Shown here piece after piece: positions 30,101-41,575 of a stretch of 64,000 nt of DNA; within the stretch, counting starts at the first letter, position 1; every line of letters begins with the position of its first letter. The notes beneath the pieces were generated by a model. The model made no database searches and was not told the DNA's origin. It saw only the letters and a list, made by a program, of their open reading frames with translations. The DNA is from Tritrichomonas musculus (taxonomy: Eukaryota; Parabasalia; Tritrichomonadida; Tritrichomonadidae), in NCBI GenBank assembly GCA_039105265.1, contig JAPFFF010000001.1, positions 7,626,001 through 7,690,000 on the forward strand, read 5' to 3'. Made by a program: the position numbers and the translations under genes.

Positions 30101-33100
30101 TTATAAGAAAGTACCAGATAAAACTTCATCAACAAACCTTTCATATCTTTCTTCGTTTAAAAACAATGGCTGTTCTCTTTTGAAACCAATATCAGCCGAT
30201 CCGTATTTATCCAAGTAAAATGGTTTAAATAATTCTTGATGCTTTTCATGATATAATAAAATAATCTTAGATGCATTTTTTCCTATATAAAGAAATGGTG
30301 TAGGATAATGCTTTCTACCAAAATTGACAGCTAAAGTCATATCTAATGTTCCATCAGCACAACAAAGAAGCTTACTTTGCTCATCAGCATCTTTATTATT
30401 ATTTTCATTATCATCTTCATCTAAATCATCAAATTCATTGTAACTTTCGATAAGTTTGTTGTAATCAAGAAGATTATATAATGAATATAATCTTGACTTT
30501 TCAACAGGGAATTTATATGGAGGAAGTGCAAAATGAAGGAAATTCTTGGGAACTTTGGCAAATGTAAAAGGTTTAAATTCAAAATCTCCACCTTTTTCAA
30601 GCGTTGTAAAATGAACTCCATATTTCTCGGAGAGATTTGAAGCCGTAAGAGACTCATCCCAATCGAAAAGATCAATGAGAGCTGATGGATGAGATACTAA
30701 TTTAATGCTAATGTTTTGATTGTCAAGTAAGAAATAATCAGCAAGATAAACTCGCCTTAAAAATAAGCAAAGCTCTTTTTCATTTCGTTTCTGGTTTTGT
30801 GAATTTTTGAACATTTCTGAATTAATAAATGAATTGACAATTTGACAAAATGCTTTTGATCCAAGTGCTCGATCTTCAATATCATCACATTCAATCAAAT
30901 TCTTTATAAACTTTTGAAATACAGTCAATCTTGATTCAACATCGCTTTCAACGTCGTCATCTTCATTTTTTGGCCGCTTTATTAAAACAGTTAATTTTGG
31001 ATATGGCTTCTTATCAGTCATCTTGGGTTTTCCTTGAACTCTGTAAGCATACCAAGCTGCTAAAAAGAGGTTTCTTGAAAGAATTTTTGTGCTGTTCGAA
31101 TCAAGACAGTCTGGAAGACTTCTTAAACGAACTTCATACGTTGAAATTAAACCACTGATTGATTTAACCAATTCTACGAAGACATCTATTGGAACGTTCA
31201 AATCATTTGAAATACAGGATTTGAAATTATTCAGAAAAACGGTGATTGAATTTTTAATAACATAAGATAATGAATCTGAAACTTGCTTAGCTTTATCATC
31301 ATCACTTTTATCTGAAAAAGTAGGCTTTGGAATTCTATCTAAGCAAGGAAGGAAGCCATTCTTCAAAGATCGATCAATTGGACAGTTATATAATCTTGAG
31401 TCAATGCAATTTGGATGCAAAAGATGCTGACAGATTTGGAATTGAAGAACAAAATTTGCTCCAGCTGTGAATCTTTTCCCTTTCAAATTGACTCCTCCTT
31501 CTTGTTCAAAAAGTTCGCTCCTTTCTTTGATTATTGCTTTTTGCTTTTCTCTAATTTTTTTGAGATATTTCTGCTGTTGCTGGAGTTGAACTTGAAGGAT
31601 TATTTCTTGACGCATATTTTGAATTAACTGATATCTTTGAACAAGATCTTCATTTGATATACGATTAGCATCTCTATCAGCAATAGTACTTTGAATGAGT
31701 GAATTCAGTAATTGCATATTACGAATGAAACCAGGATCTTTTTCATAGTTATCGTCTTCATTAATATCTTGATCGTCAATTGGATCTACTTCTTTATATC
31801 CTTCTAAATAAGCATCATCATCAGTTGTAATTTCAAAAGAATCTTCGAGTTTTTCACCTTCCCTTGCTTCTGGCGGCTTGTCAATAATGAATGGAATTTT
31901 AGTTTGATAAATGAAAATCGGATACGATAGTGCTTCATTTTTCTTGTTTGTTGAGCAAACAGAACAAAAATCACCATCATAATTAATAACTCCTGTACTA
32001 CTATTTATATCAAATGAACTCGTACTCCCCAATCTGTTGTCTGATTCGCTCATTGTATAATTCGAAATTAATGATTTGTAATGATTCATTATTTCATCTT
32101 TTAACTTATTGGCACGATTCTTTTTTACTTTCTTTTGGTTTTCTTTCATTGCTTCTTTCAGGTTTGAGTCTTGATTATCAAATCCATCGATTCCAAGGTT
32201 GTCAGAAATTTGATTAAAAACATCTTTTCCTATTTTTCCTTTCTCTTGTAGAATATCAATGAAAGATAATGGTGGATGCTTATCAAAACTGATTTTAATC
32301 TTAAGCAAAGCTGCAAATGCTTTATTATCTAAGGTGTTTTCAATTGATGCATTTCCATCAGAATCAGTTTTATAATTAAATATTGTTTTCTTTAATTTAT
32401 CAACCAAATCAGGAAGCGCTGAGTAGTTAATAGCAGTTGATTCATCGAATGATGTTGATTTAACTTTGTTATCATTGTTTTTATTCATAAACTTCGAAAT
32501 TAAAATTAAAATGTTCATTGCAAAATGATCATTTAAATCTGCAACATGCGAATCGCTTATAGAATTTGTTCTTAACGTATGATAAGTAGTGGCTAAAACA
32601 GTTGGCGTCAATAAAAAGTCTTTTAAGCTGACATTAAAGGCAGACACGTCAATTTCATTATTAATATCATTGTTATTTTCACTTGTATTACTATTTATAT
32701 CTTTTTGAGAATGGAAAAAATAAATTTCTTCTGGCTCAAAATCCTGAACTGCAATGAGCGATTCAGGATTCTTCGTTAGTTCATTGTTAAGCAAAGTTTT
32801 TTGATCACCAAGAGGTATTATTGCTGAAACAGTATTCCATTTGATTCCATCCTTCAAAACATAAGAAACATCTTGGCTATTGTTGGCTTCCTCAATATTA
32901 ATATTTCGAGGAGTAGCAATTTTGGAGAGAATGGCATCAAATAATGAAGGACTATTTGATTGTTCGGCTATTTGTTTATCATATGCATTTGAAAGATCAT
33001 TAAGGTTGGAAACATTATTTTTTAATGCAGCAACAAGTTGCTCCTGAATAAAATTATCTCTATTGAAATTAAAAAGTATACGTTCAACATAAATTAAAAT

Positions 33101-34960
33101 TGAATAATATAAGAAACAAAATAACATTTGTTTTGATTTTTCATCAATATTTTCATCTTTATATTCATCACTCAAATAATTATCAAAAATTCCCAGTTCT
33201 CTTCCCATTTCAAATGCAAAGAATTCTTTAATGCTAAATTCATTAAAATCTTGATCTTTCAACTTGAGGCCAATTAACAATTGAAAAAGTGGTAAGTATT
33301 TTGATACACTAGAAGAAGCGACTACAGCTGAATTTGAAAGACTAAACATTAACTGTGTTAATGCGAAATTATTTTTTGGCGTGAGAGATTGCTGAAAACA
33401 TACAAATGAAAGAAGCTTTTTGAGTGTAATGATTCCAAGTTTAATTCTAAGATCTTGATATTTATCATCTAATAATAACTGAGCAATTCTAGCTTTACAT
33501 ACACAATCAAGATTGAAAATTTGAACAAATGAATCATAAAGCGGTAACGAAAAGAAGTATGAGGCACCATTATGAAAAGATTCGTAGTAATATGATGGAT
33601 ACTCAAAATCATCATCGTAAGAATGATTTTTAATATACTTCATAATAAAATAATCATTTTTATTTTCAAAATTTGGAATCGAATTTTTGCCAAGCATAAA
33701 AATAGGCGATAAGTCTGTTAATTTAGCAAGTTGATCAAAAATTTCGTCAAACTGTAGATAATTTTTAGATTTAAAACAGTCAAATAATGGATAAAATAAT
33801 AAGTTAAACATCTGTGCTGGAAAGTAATACATTTTTTCAAGTGAATCTTTAAATGAAACAGGAACTATGGTGTTATTAGTCATCATCCCTTCAGAACCAG
33901 AAGATAATACTTCTGTAAAAAGATTATCAAAAAATAGTTGAGTTTGCTCGTTTGGTTGAATTTGGGTAGCTGCCTCAAAACAGCCTATGATACATGCAAT
34001 AAAATTGGGAATATTGTTATTATATTTTGGGTTTCCCAATAATGAAAAAAAAGATTTCATGTCAGAACAAAATTGAATTCCAAAAGAGACCCAATCCCAA
34101 TTATTGTGAATAATATTGTACTGAACCACTGATCGTGAAAATGAATGAAACCAAAAAGAATTCCATACCGAATAATTATCGTCTGATGCTTGCTGAGTAA
34201 GTACCTGAAAAGATTTTGGGAATAGTTTATCATTGATAAGATTGTATGTAATTTTGGAAAAATTACATATAAAGAAATAATCATTAATTAGATTTCCACA
34301 TAATTGCTGAATTAATTTATTAAACTCAGGGCTATACTCAGTGATATTAAAAATTAAATTCTCAAAATCAATTTTTGTGATTAATGATATAGCAATTAAA
34401 CGCCTGAATCCATCACCAAAACGAAGAAATGAAGAAATAAATTGGACTATTTGAGAACAATATTCATCATTTTGATTGGATAATTTTATAAGTGCTAAGA
34501 AAGCTGCTTTAAAAATCAAATCTGTAAGCGCAGTTCTTAAATCTTCATTCAAATAATTTTCTGGATTGTTTTCATTTTCGAGGCCTTGATGATTATGACA
34601 GAATCCTGATGGCTTCAACTGAGAAGAATCCCCACAATCACAATTTCCTACTGATAATGGACGGATAGTATAATTATGCCCTTTATGATCTCCATTAAGA
34701 AAACAAGAAAGGCAAATACATGATTGAAAATTAAGAGAACAATCGAAACAATGTATCGACATTTGTTGCTCACACCATTCGTTTTGACATGTTGATGTAC
34801 GGGAATTTTGAGTGTGATATTCCAAAAATTCGTTGTAAGAATCAAAATGAGAAACACGACAAATAATCTTCTGACTTTCTGCAATAGCATTCAAAGGGTC
34901 TGATTCGAAAAGAGATTTTAGAGAATTGAAATATTCAGGATTTCTAATATCTTTAATCAT
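30101..34960 (-). CDS. UBR1/UBR2-type N-recognin E3 ubiquitin ligase
   Basis: A 1619-residue protein of the N-degron pathway, which binds destabilising N-terminal residues and ubiquitinates their carriers. The UBR box is at about residues 48-118: 'CQNEWCEQQMSIHCFDCS', 'CICLSCFLNGDHKGHNY' and 'GNCDCGDSSQLKPSGFCHNH', a full Cys/His zinc set. A long helical body follows. The split RING-H2 domain runs from 'DFCSVCSTNKK' (about 995) to 'CQHLLHPNCID' and 'YNCPIDRS' (about 1190), with a large acidic and coiled-coil insertion between halves, as in UBR1. The C-terminal part ('LPPYKFPVEKSRLYSLYN', 'LYHEKHQELFKPFYLDKYG') matches the UBR1 autoinhibitory domain. A ClpS-like domain is not obvious. It starts at the first ATG. 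Confidence 0.94.
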   Translation of the reverse strand: MIKDIRNPEYFNSLKSLFESDPLNAIAESQKIICRVSHFDSYNEFLEYHTQNSRTSTCQNEWCEQQMSIHCFDCSLNFQSCICLSCFLNGDHKGHNYTIRPLSVGNCDCGDSSQLKPSGFCHNHQGLENENNPENYLNEDLRTALTDLIFKAAFLALIKLSNQNDEYCSQIVQFISSFLRFGDGFRRLIAISLITKIDFENLIFNITEYSPEFNKLIQQLCGNLINDYFFICNFSKITYNLINDKLFPKSFQVLTQQASDDNYSVWNSFWFHSFSRSVVQYNIIHNNWDWVSFGIQFCSDMKSFFSLLGNPKYNNNIPNFIACIIGCFEAATQIQPNEQTQLFFDNLFTEVLSSGSEGMMTNNTIVPVSFKDSLEKMYYFPAQMFNLLFYPLFDCFKSKNYLQFDEIFDQLAKLTDLSPIFMLGKNSIPNFENKNDYFIMKYIKNHSYDDDFEYPSYYYESFHNGASYFFSLPLYDSFVQIFNLDCVCKARIAQLLLDDKYQDLRIKLGIITLKKLLSFVCFQQSLTPKNNFALTQLMFSLSNSAVVASSSVSKYLPLFQLLIGLKLKDQDFNEFSIKEFFAFEMGRELGIFDNYLSDEYKDENIDEKSKQMLFCFLYYSILIYVERILFNFNRDNFIQEQLVAALKNNVSNLNDLSNAYDKQIAEQSNSPSLFDAILSKIATPRNINIEEANNSQDVSYVLKDGIKWNTVSAIIPLGDQKTLLNNELTKNPESLIAVQDFEPEEIYFFHSQKDINSNTSENNNDINNEIDVSAFNVSLKDFLLTPTVLATTYHTLRTNSISDSHVADLNDHFAMNILILISKFMNKNNDNKVKSTSFDESTAINYSALPDLVDKLKKTIFNYKTDSDGNASIENTLDNKAFAALLKIKISFDKHPPLSFIDILQEKGKIGKDVFNQISDNLGIDGFDNQDSNLKEAMKENQKKVKKNRANKLKDEIMNHYKSLISNYTMSESDNRLGSTSSFDINSSTGVINYDGDFCSVCSTNKKNEALSYPIFIYQTKIPFIIDKPPEAREGEKLEDSFEITTDDDAYLEGYKEVDPIDDQDINEDDNYEKDPGFIRNMQLLNSLIQSTIADRDANRISNEDLVQRYQLIQNMRQEIILQVQLQQQQKYLKKIREKQKAIIKERSELFEQEGGVNLKGKRFTAGANFVLQFQICQHLLHPNCIDSRLYNCPIDRSLKNGFLPCLDRIPKPTFSDKSDDDKAKQVSDSLSYVIKNSITVFLNNFKSCISNDLNVPIDVFVELVKSISGLISTYEVRLRSLPDCLDSNSTKILSRNLFLAAWYAYRVQGKPKMTDKKPYPKLTVLIKRPKNEDDDVESDVESRLTVFQKFIKNLIECDDIEDRALGSKAFCQIVNSFINSEMFKNSQNQKRNEKELCLFLRRVYLADYFLLDNQNISIKLVSHPSALIDLFDWDESLTASNLSEKYGVHFTTLEKGGDFEFKPFTFAKVPKNFLHFALPPYKFPVEKSRLYSLYNLLDYNKLIESYNEFDDLDEDDNENNNKDADEQSKLLCCADGTLDMTLAVNFGRKHYPTPFLYIGKNASKIILLYHEKHQELFKPFYLDKYGSADIGFKREQPLFLNEERYERFVDEVLSGTFL

Positions 34961-35912
34961 TAGGTAGAAAATATTGTATACTTTTTATAAGTACTCAAAC
35001 TCCTAAATAACGAACATTTAAATTCAATTTTTTTTATTTTACTTTTCTGTTTCATAAAGTGCTTGCAAAAAAGCTAATCCACCTCTTATAAAAAGTTTAA
35101 CTTTTTGAAAACATTTCAATGAAAACTCATTGCTAAGTGGATTATCGATTTTTAATCCACTTTATGAAATGCGATTATCTAATTTATCTTTGATGATTTA
35201 GATTTTTTAAATAGTAAATTATATATAGCTATTAAAAATATATCTAAATATAAAATAACAGGAAAAAGTCTTGGATGGCTTACACATAATTAAATTGAGG
35301 GAATTCAGATCCTTCTTAAATAAATGCTTTATAAAGAAATGCAAAACTGATATATCATGAATTTATTGAATCATTAAAAAACTTCAGATTCAAGGTAATT
35401 TTGAGGTATTAATAAAGTGGAGAGGTATTTGAAAGTCCCGCCCATATTTAATTTCAAATTTATTAAAGTACTGAAAATCTCTTGAGTGAAAATGCAAGAG
35501 GTACTATATCAAAATAACGAACTTTTTGAATTAGTATTCAATCTCTCAAAAAGTTCTTAAAAACGTATCAATTGAAAAAGTTTTAGGAAATTTTAACATG
35601 AAATGTCCAAACGCCTGAATAGCAGTACTTTTGAAATTAAATGGTCAGGGCATTGGGGATACCTGTGCCGTTTCATAGATGGTGGGCATTGGGGTAGCAA
35701 GAAAAGAAAACAACAAGAAGAAAAAAAGAAGAAGAAAAAAAAATTTTTTTTATTTGTTATTTTTTTAACTAGTTCGTGTTGACGTGAGCGCCATTAGCGT
35801 AGCGTTGCCCCGCGAAAACCGACTAGTATATACTACTGGTTTCATTTATCATTAAAATCATCTATCTATTGTTAAGCTTTATGCTTGGTTTATTATCTGG
35901 AACAACCCCAGG

Positions 35913-36062
35913 TCCCTAATGTATTAGGGATAAGAATAGATGATTTAATGTTACAGAATCAGGAGGTTCAACTGAACTTCTTGAATAATTATTACAGAAT
36001 CAGGAAGCTTGGTTGAGCTTCTTGATTTAATGTACAGAATTAATATAAAGGAGCTAACTCCT
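35913..36062 (+). repeat. Cluster of four small hairpins with direct repeats
   Basis: Four stem-loops lie within 150 bp: TCCCTAAT/ATTAGGGA (35913-35930), AGGAGGTTC/GAACTTCTT (35961-35982), AGGAAGCT/AGCTTCTT (36002-36023) and AGGAG/CTCCT (36049-36062). The middle two are each preceded by TTACAGAATC (35951 and 35992) and the last by a weaker ACAGAAT copy (near 36033), giving a spacing of about 40 bp. The two middle stems differ by a T-A to C-G exchange that keeps pairing. Confidence 0.75.
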
Positions 36063-36197
36063 ATGATAATATTACAATAAAAATCTGGAAATATATTCAC
36101 CATAAAATTCCGGGAAAATATATAAACAAATGAGCAAGCAATTAAATAAATGAATAGTAATATGATAAATATTTTTTTTAATCATACATATTATTTC

Positions 36198-36198
<1 letters not shown>

Positions 36199-36232
<34 letters not shown>
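36199..36232. repeat. Poly-A tract, 34 bases
   Basis: An uninterrupted A run followed by GCTTTTTT, just left of the composition shift that marks the Polinton fossil. Confidence 0.9.
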
Positions 36233-36235
<3 letters not shown>

Positions 36236-36546
36236 TTTTTTCATTCTTCTTTATCATATGTCTATTATGGGTCAACTGCATACTTGCAACGCTTAAGCCG
36301 AATCTATTCTAATGTTAGCTAAAAAGAGTAGTAGGTTGGGTGGACCCCTACTAGATACGAAATTCGTCGAAAATGGCCCTTAAATGGGTAGTTACCGGCA
36401 CTCCAACGAGTTTTCAGAGCATCAGTAAACAGGGTGACATTGACGAATATTTATCAAATGGATTGTTACTGAACCAACATTTTAATCTGAACCCAAATGA
36501 AGAGAACCTTTGATCCATCCGTTGAGATTGATGACTATAGAGTCAA

Positions 36547-36846
36547 TTGAGACGATTAGCACGTATGCTGGATCTCACTAACGATGACATCCGTGAAGCA
36601 TACAACACAGTGAAGCATGAACTAGGGATCACTACTCGGGTCACCAAGAAGATATTCAACCAAAACGAGAACCGATTCTCTGATGCTTTAGTTGAGCTCA
36701 TTGTTGATAGAGCACTTGAACTAGGTTACGACAACGATGATACCAACTTTATGTCCTTCTACAACTCCGCTAATAAAAATCATGCTGGGAAGGTCTTCAA
36801 TGACGAATTCATGAACATGGGATCTCAAACAGAGATCAAATACTAA
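36547..36846 (+). other. Small element-associated frame, unknown
   Basis: A frame of about 99 residues in the GC-richer DNA ahead of the polymerase, with helical charged sequence ('NDDIREAYNTVKHELGI'). The reading has no clear ATG at its left edge. It shares the composition of the polymerase, so it probably belongs to the Polinton fossil. No family recognised. Confidence 0.35.
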
Positions 36847-37101
36847 GGTGTTCCTCATGCTCCAAAACATCTACGGAAACCAACAAGGTACTCCGATACT
36901 GAAGACTATAAAAGTCGTCGGCAGACGAAAATCGATCGTGAGTTCTTCAGCAGAAGACATCTGCAACACGTCTCGTCAATCAATCCTTGGGAAGAACGAA
37001 AGCACAAAGCCTTGAAGAAGAGGTTCAATGAACGACTCGACAAAGAGAGATCGCAGATAGTTAAGTTGAAAGAGACCTATAAACGAATGTTGGATTAGCT
37101 G

Positions 37102-40100
37102 ATGAGTGAACCATTCATTCTGAGACCGATTCCACCTAAAGAGATGGTTCTATTGAAGCCATATGCAGAGATACTGTTCGAGAAGAACAACGAAGAGCAG
37201 ATCGATTACTTCAAGCAGTTCGGGCATGATTTCAAGAGTGGGAGTGAAGAGAACTTGATGGTTAACGAGCCTCATGATGAAGAGAAAGCGTTAATTGCTT
37301 TGGAACAACTTCGACAGAAGTATCCGAAAGATAGCAAAGTCGTTGAGAAGAACCAAGCTAATAGACCTATCGTTGTGTATTACCTAAACAAGATCCATAA
37401 GCTGGATGACATCTTCGACTTCCTCGAGAACGTGGTGTACAAGAGCGAACGTAAGCCATTCAAGATAACGTTCCAGATGGGTGGAATATTAGAGGTGCCA
37501 ACGGAAAGAGATGGTACAACTGAGTATAGCTATGAACCACGTGAGCTCAGGGTCACCAACTACAAGAACATTAAAACGATCCCGATAATCATTCAACTGA
37601 ACGATGAGCTCGATAGAGTCAAGTACTACATCGAGACGAACCTTCACAACTACACAAACGCTCAATCGAATGTGAAGCTCATTTACATAGCATCCATCGC
37701 ATTCACAGTATCGAGGTTGGTTAAGGTCACTGGTAAAGTGAAGCTCCCTGAAGAGTTAATCAAGTCACATTTGATCATCACGGACAACGATGACGATGGC
37801 CTATGTTGGTACCGTTTCCTGAGCATCTGTTTGGATCCCAAGTTAGCGAATGCAAAGAAGTACTCGATCGTTCATCGAACCCAAGCAGCACGAAAGCTCC
37901 TCTGTCAAGACCATGGAGTCACATACTCAACGAGACCAGCCAAAGCAGCTCAATCGATAATCAATTCGTTCAAGGGAATGACGATGGAAGAGATGAAAGA
38001 GTCTGCCAAGATGAATCACATCAACGTCAACATCTACGACTACGACAAAGAAAAGCGGTTAGATGACATTCAAGAGCATTGGTTTGATGAATCGTTTGAG
38101 TCAACATACTCCGCATTGATGTTCACAGAAAGGATGGTGGGTCACATCATGTACATCACGGATGTCGAGAGGTTGACAAACATATGGATTTGCCCTAAGT
38201 GTAGATCGTATGTGGTTCACGGTAAGAACCCGAAACGAATGGACAAACACATAGCACACTGTGACGGTAAGTTCAAGAAGAGTTACGTTCCTGAGAAGAT
38301 AAGCGAACCGTACTGTCCACACATCCTCAACCATCCATTTTGCGAGTATTGCTTAGCTCATGGTCTTGAATGGAAGCCACAGAAGTATTACATGACCTAT
38401 GATTTCGAGACGATGGAACAGATAGTTAACGAGTCGTTAGGGAAGAGCACAACGATTAACAGTAGGTTGATTCCTCTATCAGTCAGCTGTTGTGTCAAGT
38501 CATCGAGGGGACTGTTAACGAAACACTTCGACATCAGAGAGAAGCAGTTCATTCCTAAATGGATCAAGTTCATGTTCAAACAAGCCGTTAACGTAGTCAC
38601 TGATAAGGTGAATGCCCTTAAAGAGATGACTGGTATCGAATCCGAGGATACACTCCTGAAGATGGATCGAAACCTCTAAAACGTCATTGTGTTGGGATTC
38701 AACTCAGCTAGGTTCGACTCCAAACTCTTCAAAGAGTACCTCAACTACAGGTTCGACAACGCGGAATGGTCCGTTGACAACACATCGTTGATCGGTACCA
38801 CATCAGCAATGAAGCAGGTCGTCATCAAGAAAGGGATATACGGTCTCCGATTCATTGATGCTCAAGCATTCGTTAGTGGTGGTTCCTTGAAGCAGTTTGG
38901 TATTGACTTTGGTGGTGAGAGCAATTCCGTCAAGGGTGTCTTCCCATATGAAGTCGCCAACAGTGAGAACTATGATGCAGTGCTCTCGAAATCAGAGCCC
39001 TTCAGTCACGAAGACTTCTACTCCTACCTCGAACAGAAGAACCCATTAAGCGAATCCGACTACATGGAGTACGTCGAAGACTCCAAACGATTCAAAAACA
39101 GATGGGAATATCTGCTGAGCTACAACGATAACGATGTCGAGATGATGATCAAAACAATTGACAACCTGATTGAGTCGACAGCTCGTTACGGAATTGATCT
39201 CTTGTCGAACCTGTCGTTATAGAGAAACTCAATAGAGATCAAGTTCGCGATGATGTATCACGATTTCGATCCGAACACTGATTACGTCAACGAAGTGAAC
39301 ACATTCAAACCAACTCTTAAGTGGTGGGAGTGCAAGTGTGATCAGTATTACAAACAAGACGAACGGTTCAACTTTAAACATGGCGACTCCAGAGATCTCG
39401 ACAAGTGTGTGACCGTTGATGATTTCGATTCGTTCATGAAGATGTACAACGATCCATCACTCGGCAGATGTCATCTCTGTGGTGAACACTTCACGTACTC
39501 CAACAAGCCAACTCTTGATCGAATCGATAACGACATCAGTCACGAACTGACCAACTGTAAGCTCGCTTGTGAGGTCTGCAACAGGATGAGATCCTAGCAT
39601 GACGATAAGGTAACTCGGTAACGAATTCAGCTCAAGAAGTTCTGTAAGCTCAATCACTTCCCAACCACGATAACAAATGAAACTGAGTACCATCACTTGC
39701 GAGTTGGTATCACTGGTGGTTTGTCGAACGTGATACACAGAGTCAACATCCGTGGTGAGACTCACACCAATAGATTCTATTACGATGAATCCCTTAATCA
39801 GTGGATCTCAAGGGATACACCCAACATTGTCTCTTACGTCATCAGGATTGACTTCTATATCTTGTATCCGTTCAACAGATATCATGGAGGTATTATGTAC
39901 ATGCCTGGGTCGATGATCAACTCCTTTGATTGTACATCCAAAGAGATTCGACACAAGTGCTTGAACATCATCTATTCCAAACAAAGATTCGATGCCGATT
40001 CCAAGTTCATCTTCAACGCCACAGTCAAGGTTGAGTGCCCCAAAGAGAAGATCAATGACTTCATCAACTTTCCACCAGTGTTCCGCAACTTCGAGATCAA

Positions 40101-41151
40101 AAACGATGAATCCATCATCGGTTCGTTCATGTACAACTACGGTCAAGGCAACAAGATCAACACTGTTGACGAATCCGACACAAAGCTTACCATGGCTCTC
40201 GATACCATGGGTGAGTTCAAGACATTTGGGTGCTATTACCTATGGTTCCTCATCTATAATAGTCTGAAGGTCACTGATGTCAAGAACGTTACCCTTTATG
40301 AAAGTCACATAGGGTTCAATTCCTTTGTGAACTCCTTCATGAACGAACGTATCGCTATCCTCAGTGGTGAGAAGCATGTTAATGAGAAGTTCTATAAGAT
40401 CTGCATGAATGTATCATACGGTTACGATGGCCTCAACACAGAACGCTACAACAAGATCAAAATCGTCATCGCTGACTAGGCCTATCAAGCAATCATCTCA
40501 GACACGTGCATGGATGGACTACCGTTATCTAAAGACTCGTATCTGATCCAAACCCATCTGAAGACCTTCAGATGCAAAACCTCTCTCCAAGAGTCCTTCT
40601 TCACACTCGATATCCCTAAGTTCTGGTACTTGACCTTCATTTACGACTTCCTCTTCAAATGCATTGACCTCGAGCGAATCCACTTCACATCATGTGATAT
40701 AGATAGCGTTTACTTTGCTGTCACAAGCGACATGAGTCGTCATGGAGACCAAGCTTTCGATTCCATCATAACCGATCGATACTTCTATGACAAGTACGTT
40801 TACGAATTCATGCCCAATCCATCCATCAACACCAAAGCTGATGAGAAGAAGATCTTAGGGGCCTGCGTTGAGAAGTTCGGTGACAACCAAGTCGCTCTCG
40901 GTCCTAAATGCTATACCATCTGGAACGATCATTCAAATCGACCCGTCTCACTCAAGCTCAAAGGTATCTCACTGAAGAAGAACACTATCGAGTCATTTGA
41001 TTACCTTCATATCATCAACGATAGAACCGTTAAACCCGGCATCAACGTCAACCTTCAGATGGTTCGTAACCAGATATCTAAGGTAACTGTCCACAAGAAT
41101 GCCCTAACCGGCTTCCACAACAAGATGATCGTGTTGGAGAACCAATCTTGA
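37102..41151 (+). pseudogene. Polinton protein-primed DNA polymerase B (fossil)
   Basis: The polymerase region of the fossil. In order it shows an N-terminal region of unknown role, a zinc-finger-like Cys/His stretch near 38.2 kb, the 3'-5' exonuclease motifs (Exo I 'MTYDFETME' near 38.4 kb, Exo II 'GFNSARFDSKLF' near 38.7 kb, Exo III 'SYNDNDVEMM' near 39.1 kb), an HNH-like zinc module near 39.46-39.60 kb, the palm and fingers, and the catalytic motif 'SCDIDSVYF' near 40.7 kb. Family B polymerases with this layout replicate Polintons by protein priming. The gene is broken in a few places and is treated as a fossil. Confidence 0.8.
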
Positions 41152-41210
41152 GCACCATTCATCAACGGAATTACCTCTAATGGCTATGTCTGCAAATGAG
41201 ATCAACTATT

Positions 41211-41335
41211 TTTGGATCCGTTTCGAGCATACTGAACAAGTTTGAACACTTTTGAACGAGTTTACCCACTTTTGGATCTTGTTGTGAACGAGTTTTGGAT
41301 CCGTTTCGATCATACTGAACGAGTTTGGATCAATT
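41211..41335 (+). repeat. Imperfect repeats at the right side of the Polinton fossil
   Basis: TTTGGATCCGTTTCGA.CATACTGAAC occurs at about 41211 and again at about 41294 (83 bp apart), with several extra GAACGAGTTT/GAACAAGTTT units between. They sit just after the polymerase region and may be subterminal repeats of the element. Confidence 0.7.
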
Positions 41336-41350
41336 CAACCCAAAAATAAA

Positions 41351-41575
41351 TCACATCTGAAGCAACTCATTTGCGAACTGGTTTAGTTTCGTTTCCGATT
41401 GATTCTTGACTGAATTCACCTTTGGGTGATATTGATACTTATTCTTATACGGAATCAGGATTAGACGATCATATCGTTTACGGAATACATGATTATCGAT
41501 CTTGAATCGTTTATTCATTGACCTCGTGTTAATCTGCGAGACAGTCTCGTTATATTTATATCTAAATAGATACAT
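41351..41575 (-). CDS. Short basic frame convergent with the polymerase, doubtful
   Basis: A 74-residue frame with an ATG at 41573-41575, rich in Lys, Arg, Asn and Tyr ('NKRFKIDNHVFRKRYDRL'). It lies at the right edge of the GC-richer block. No family recognised; it could be a remnant of an element gene or chance. Confidence 0.3.
   Translation of the reverse strand: MYLFRYKYNETVSQINTRSMNKRFKIDNHVFRKRYDRLILIPYKNKYQYHPKVNSVKNQSETKLNQFANELLQM

Larger units (their letters stand above)
34961..36290. other. Intergenic region rich in inverted repeats
   Basis: About 1.3 kb upstream of the UBR gene and left of the Polinton fossil. It contains a 9-bp hairpin (35135-35143 with 35154-35162), two copies of GGGCATTGGGG (about 35649 and 35685), a purine-rich A/G tract (35697-35743), a 17-bp sequence at 35766-35782 that is the reverse complement of 28988-29004, and the hairpin cluster listed separately. 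No coding frame is supported. Confidence 0.6.

Noticed and set aside
36072-36281. Short frame containing a long run of Phe
   Set aside because: It is created by the 34-base A run read as Phe codons; no support as a gene.
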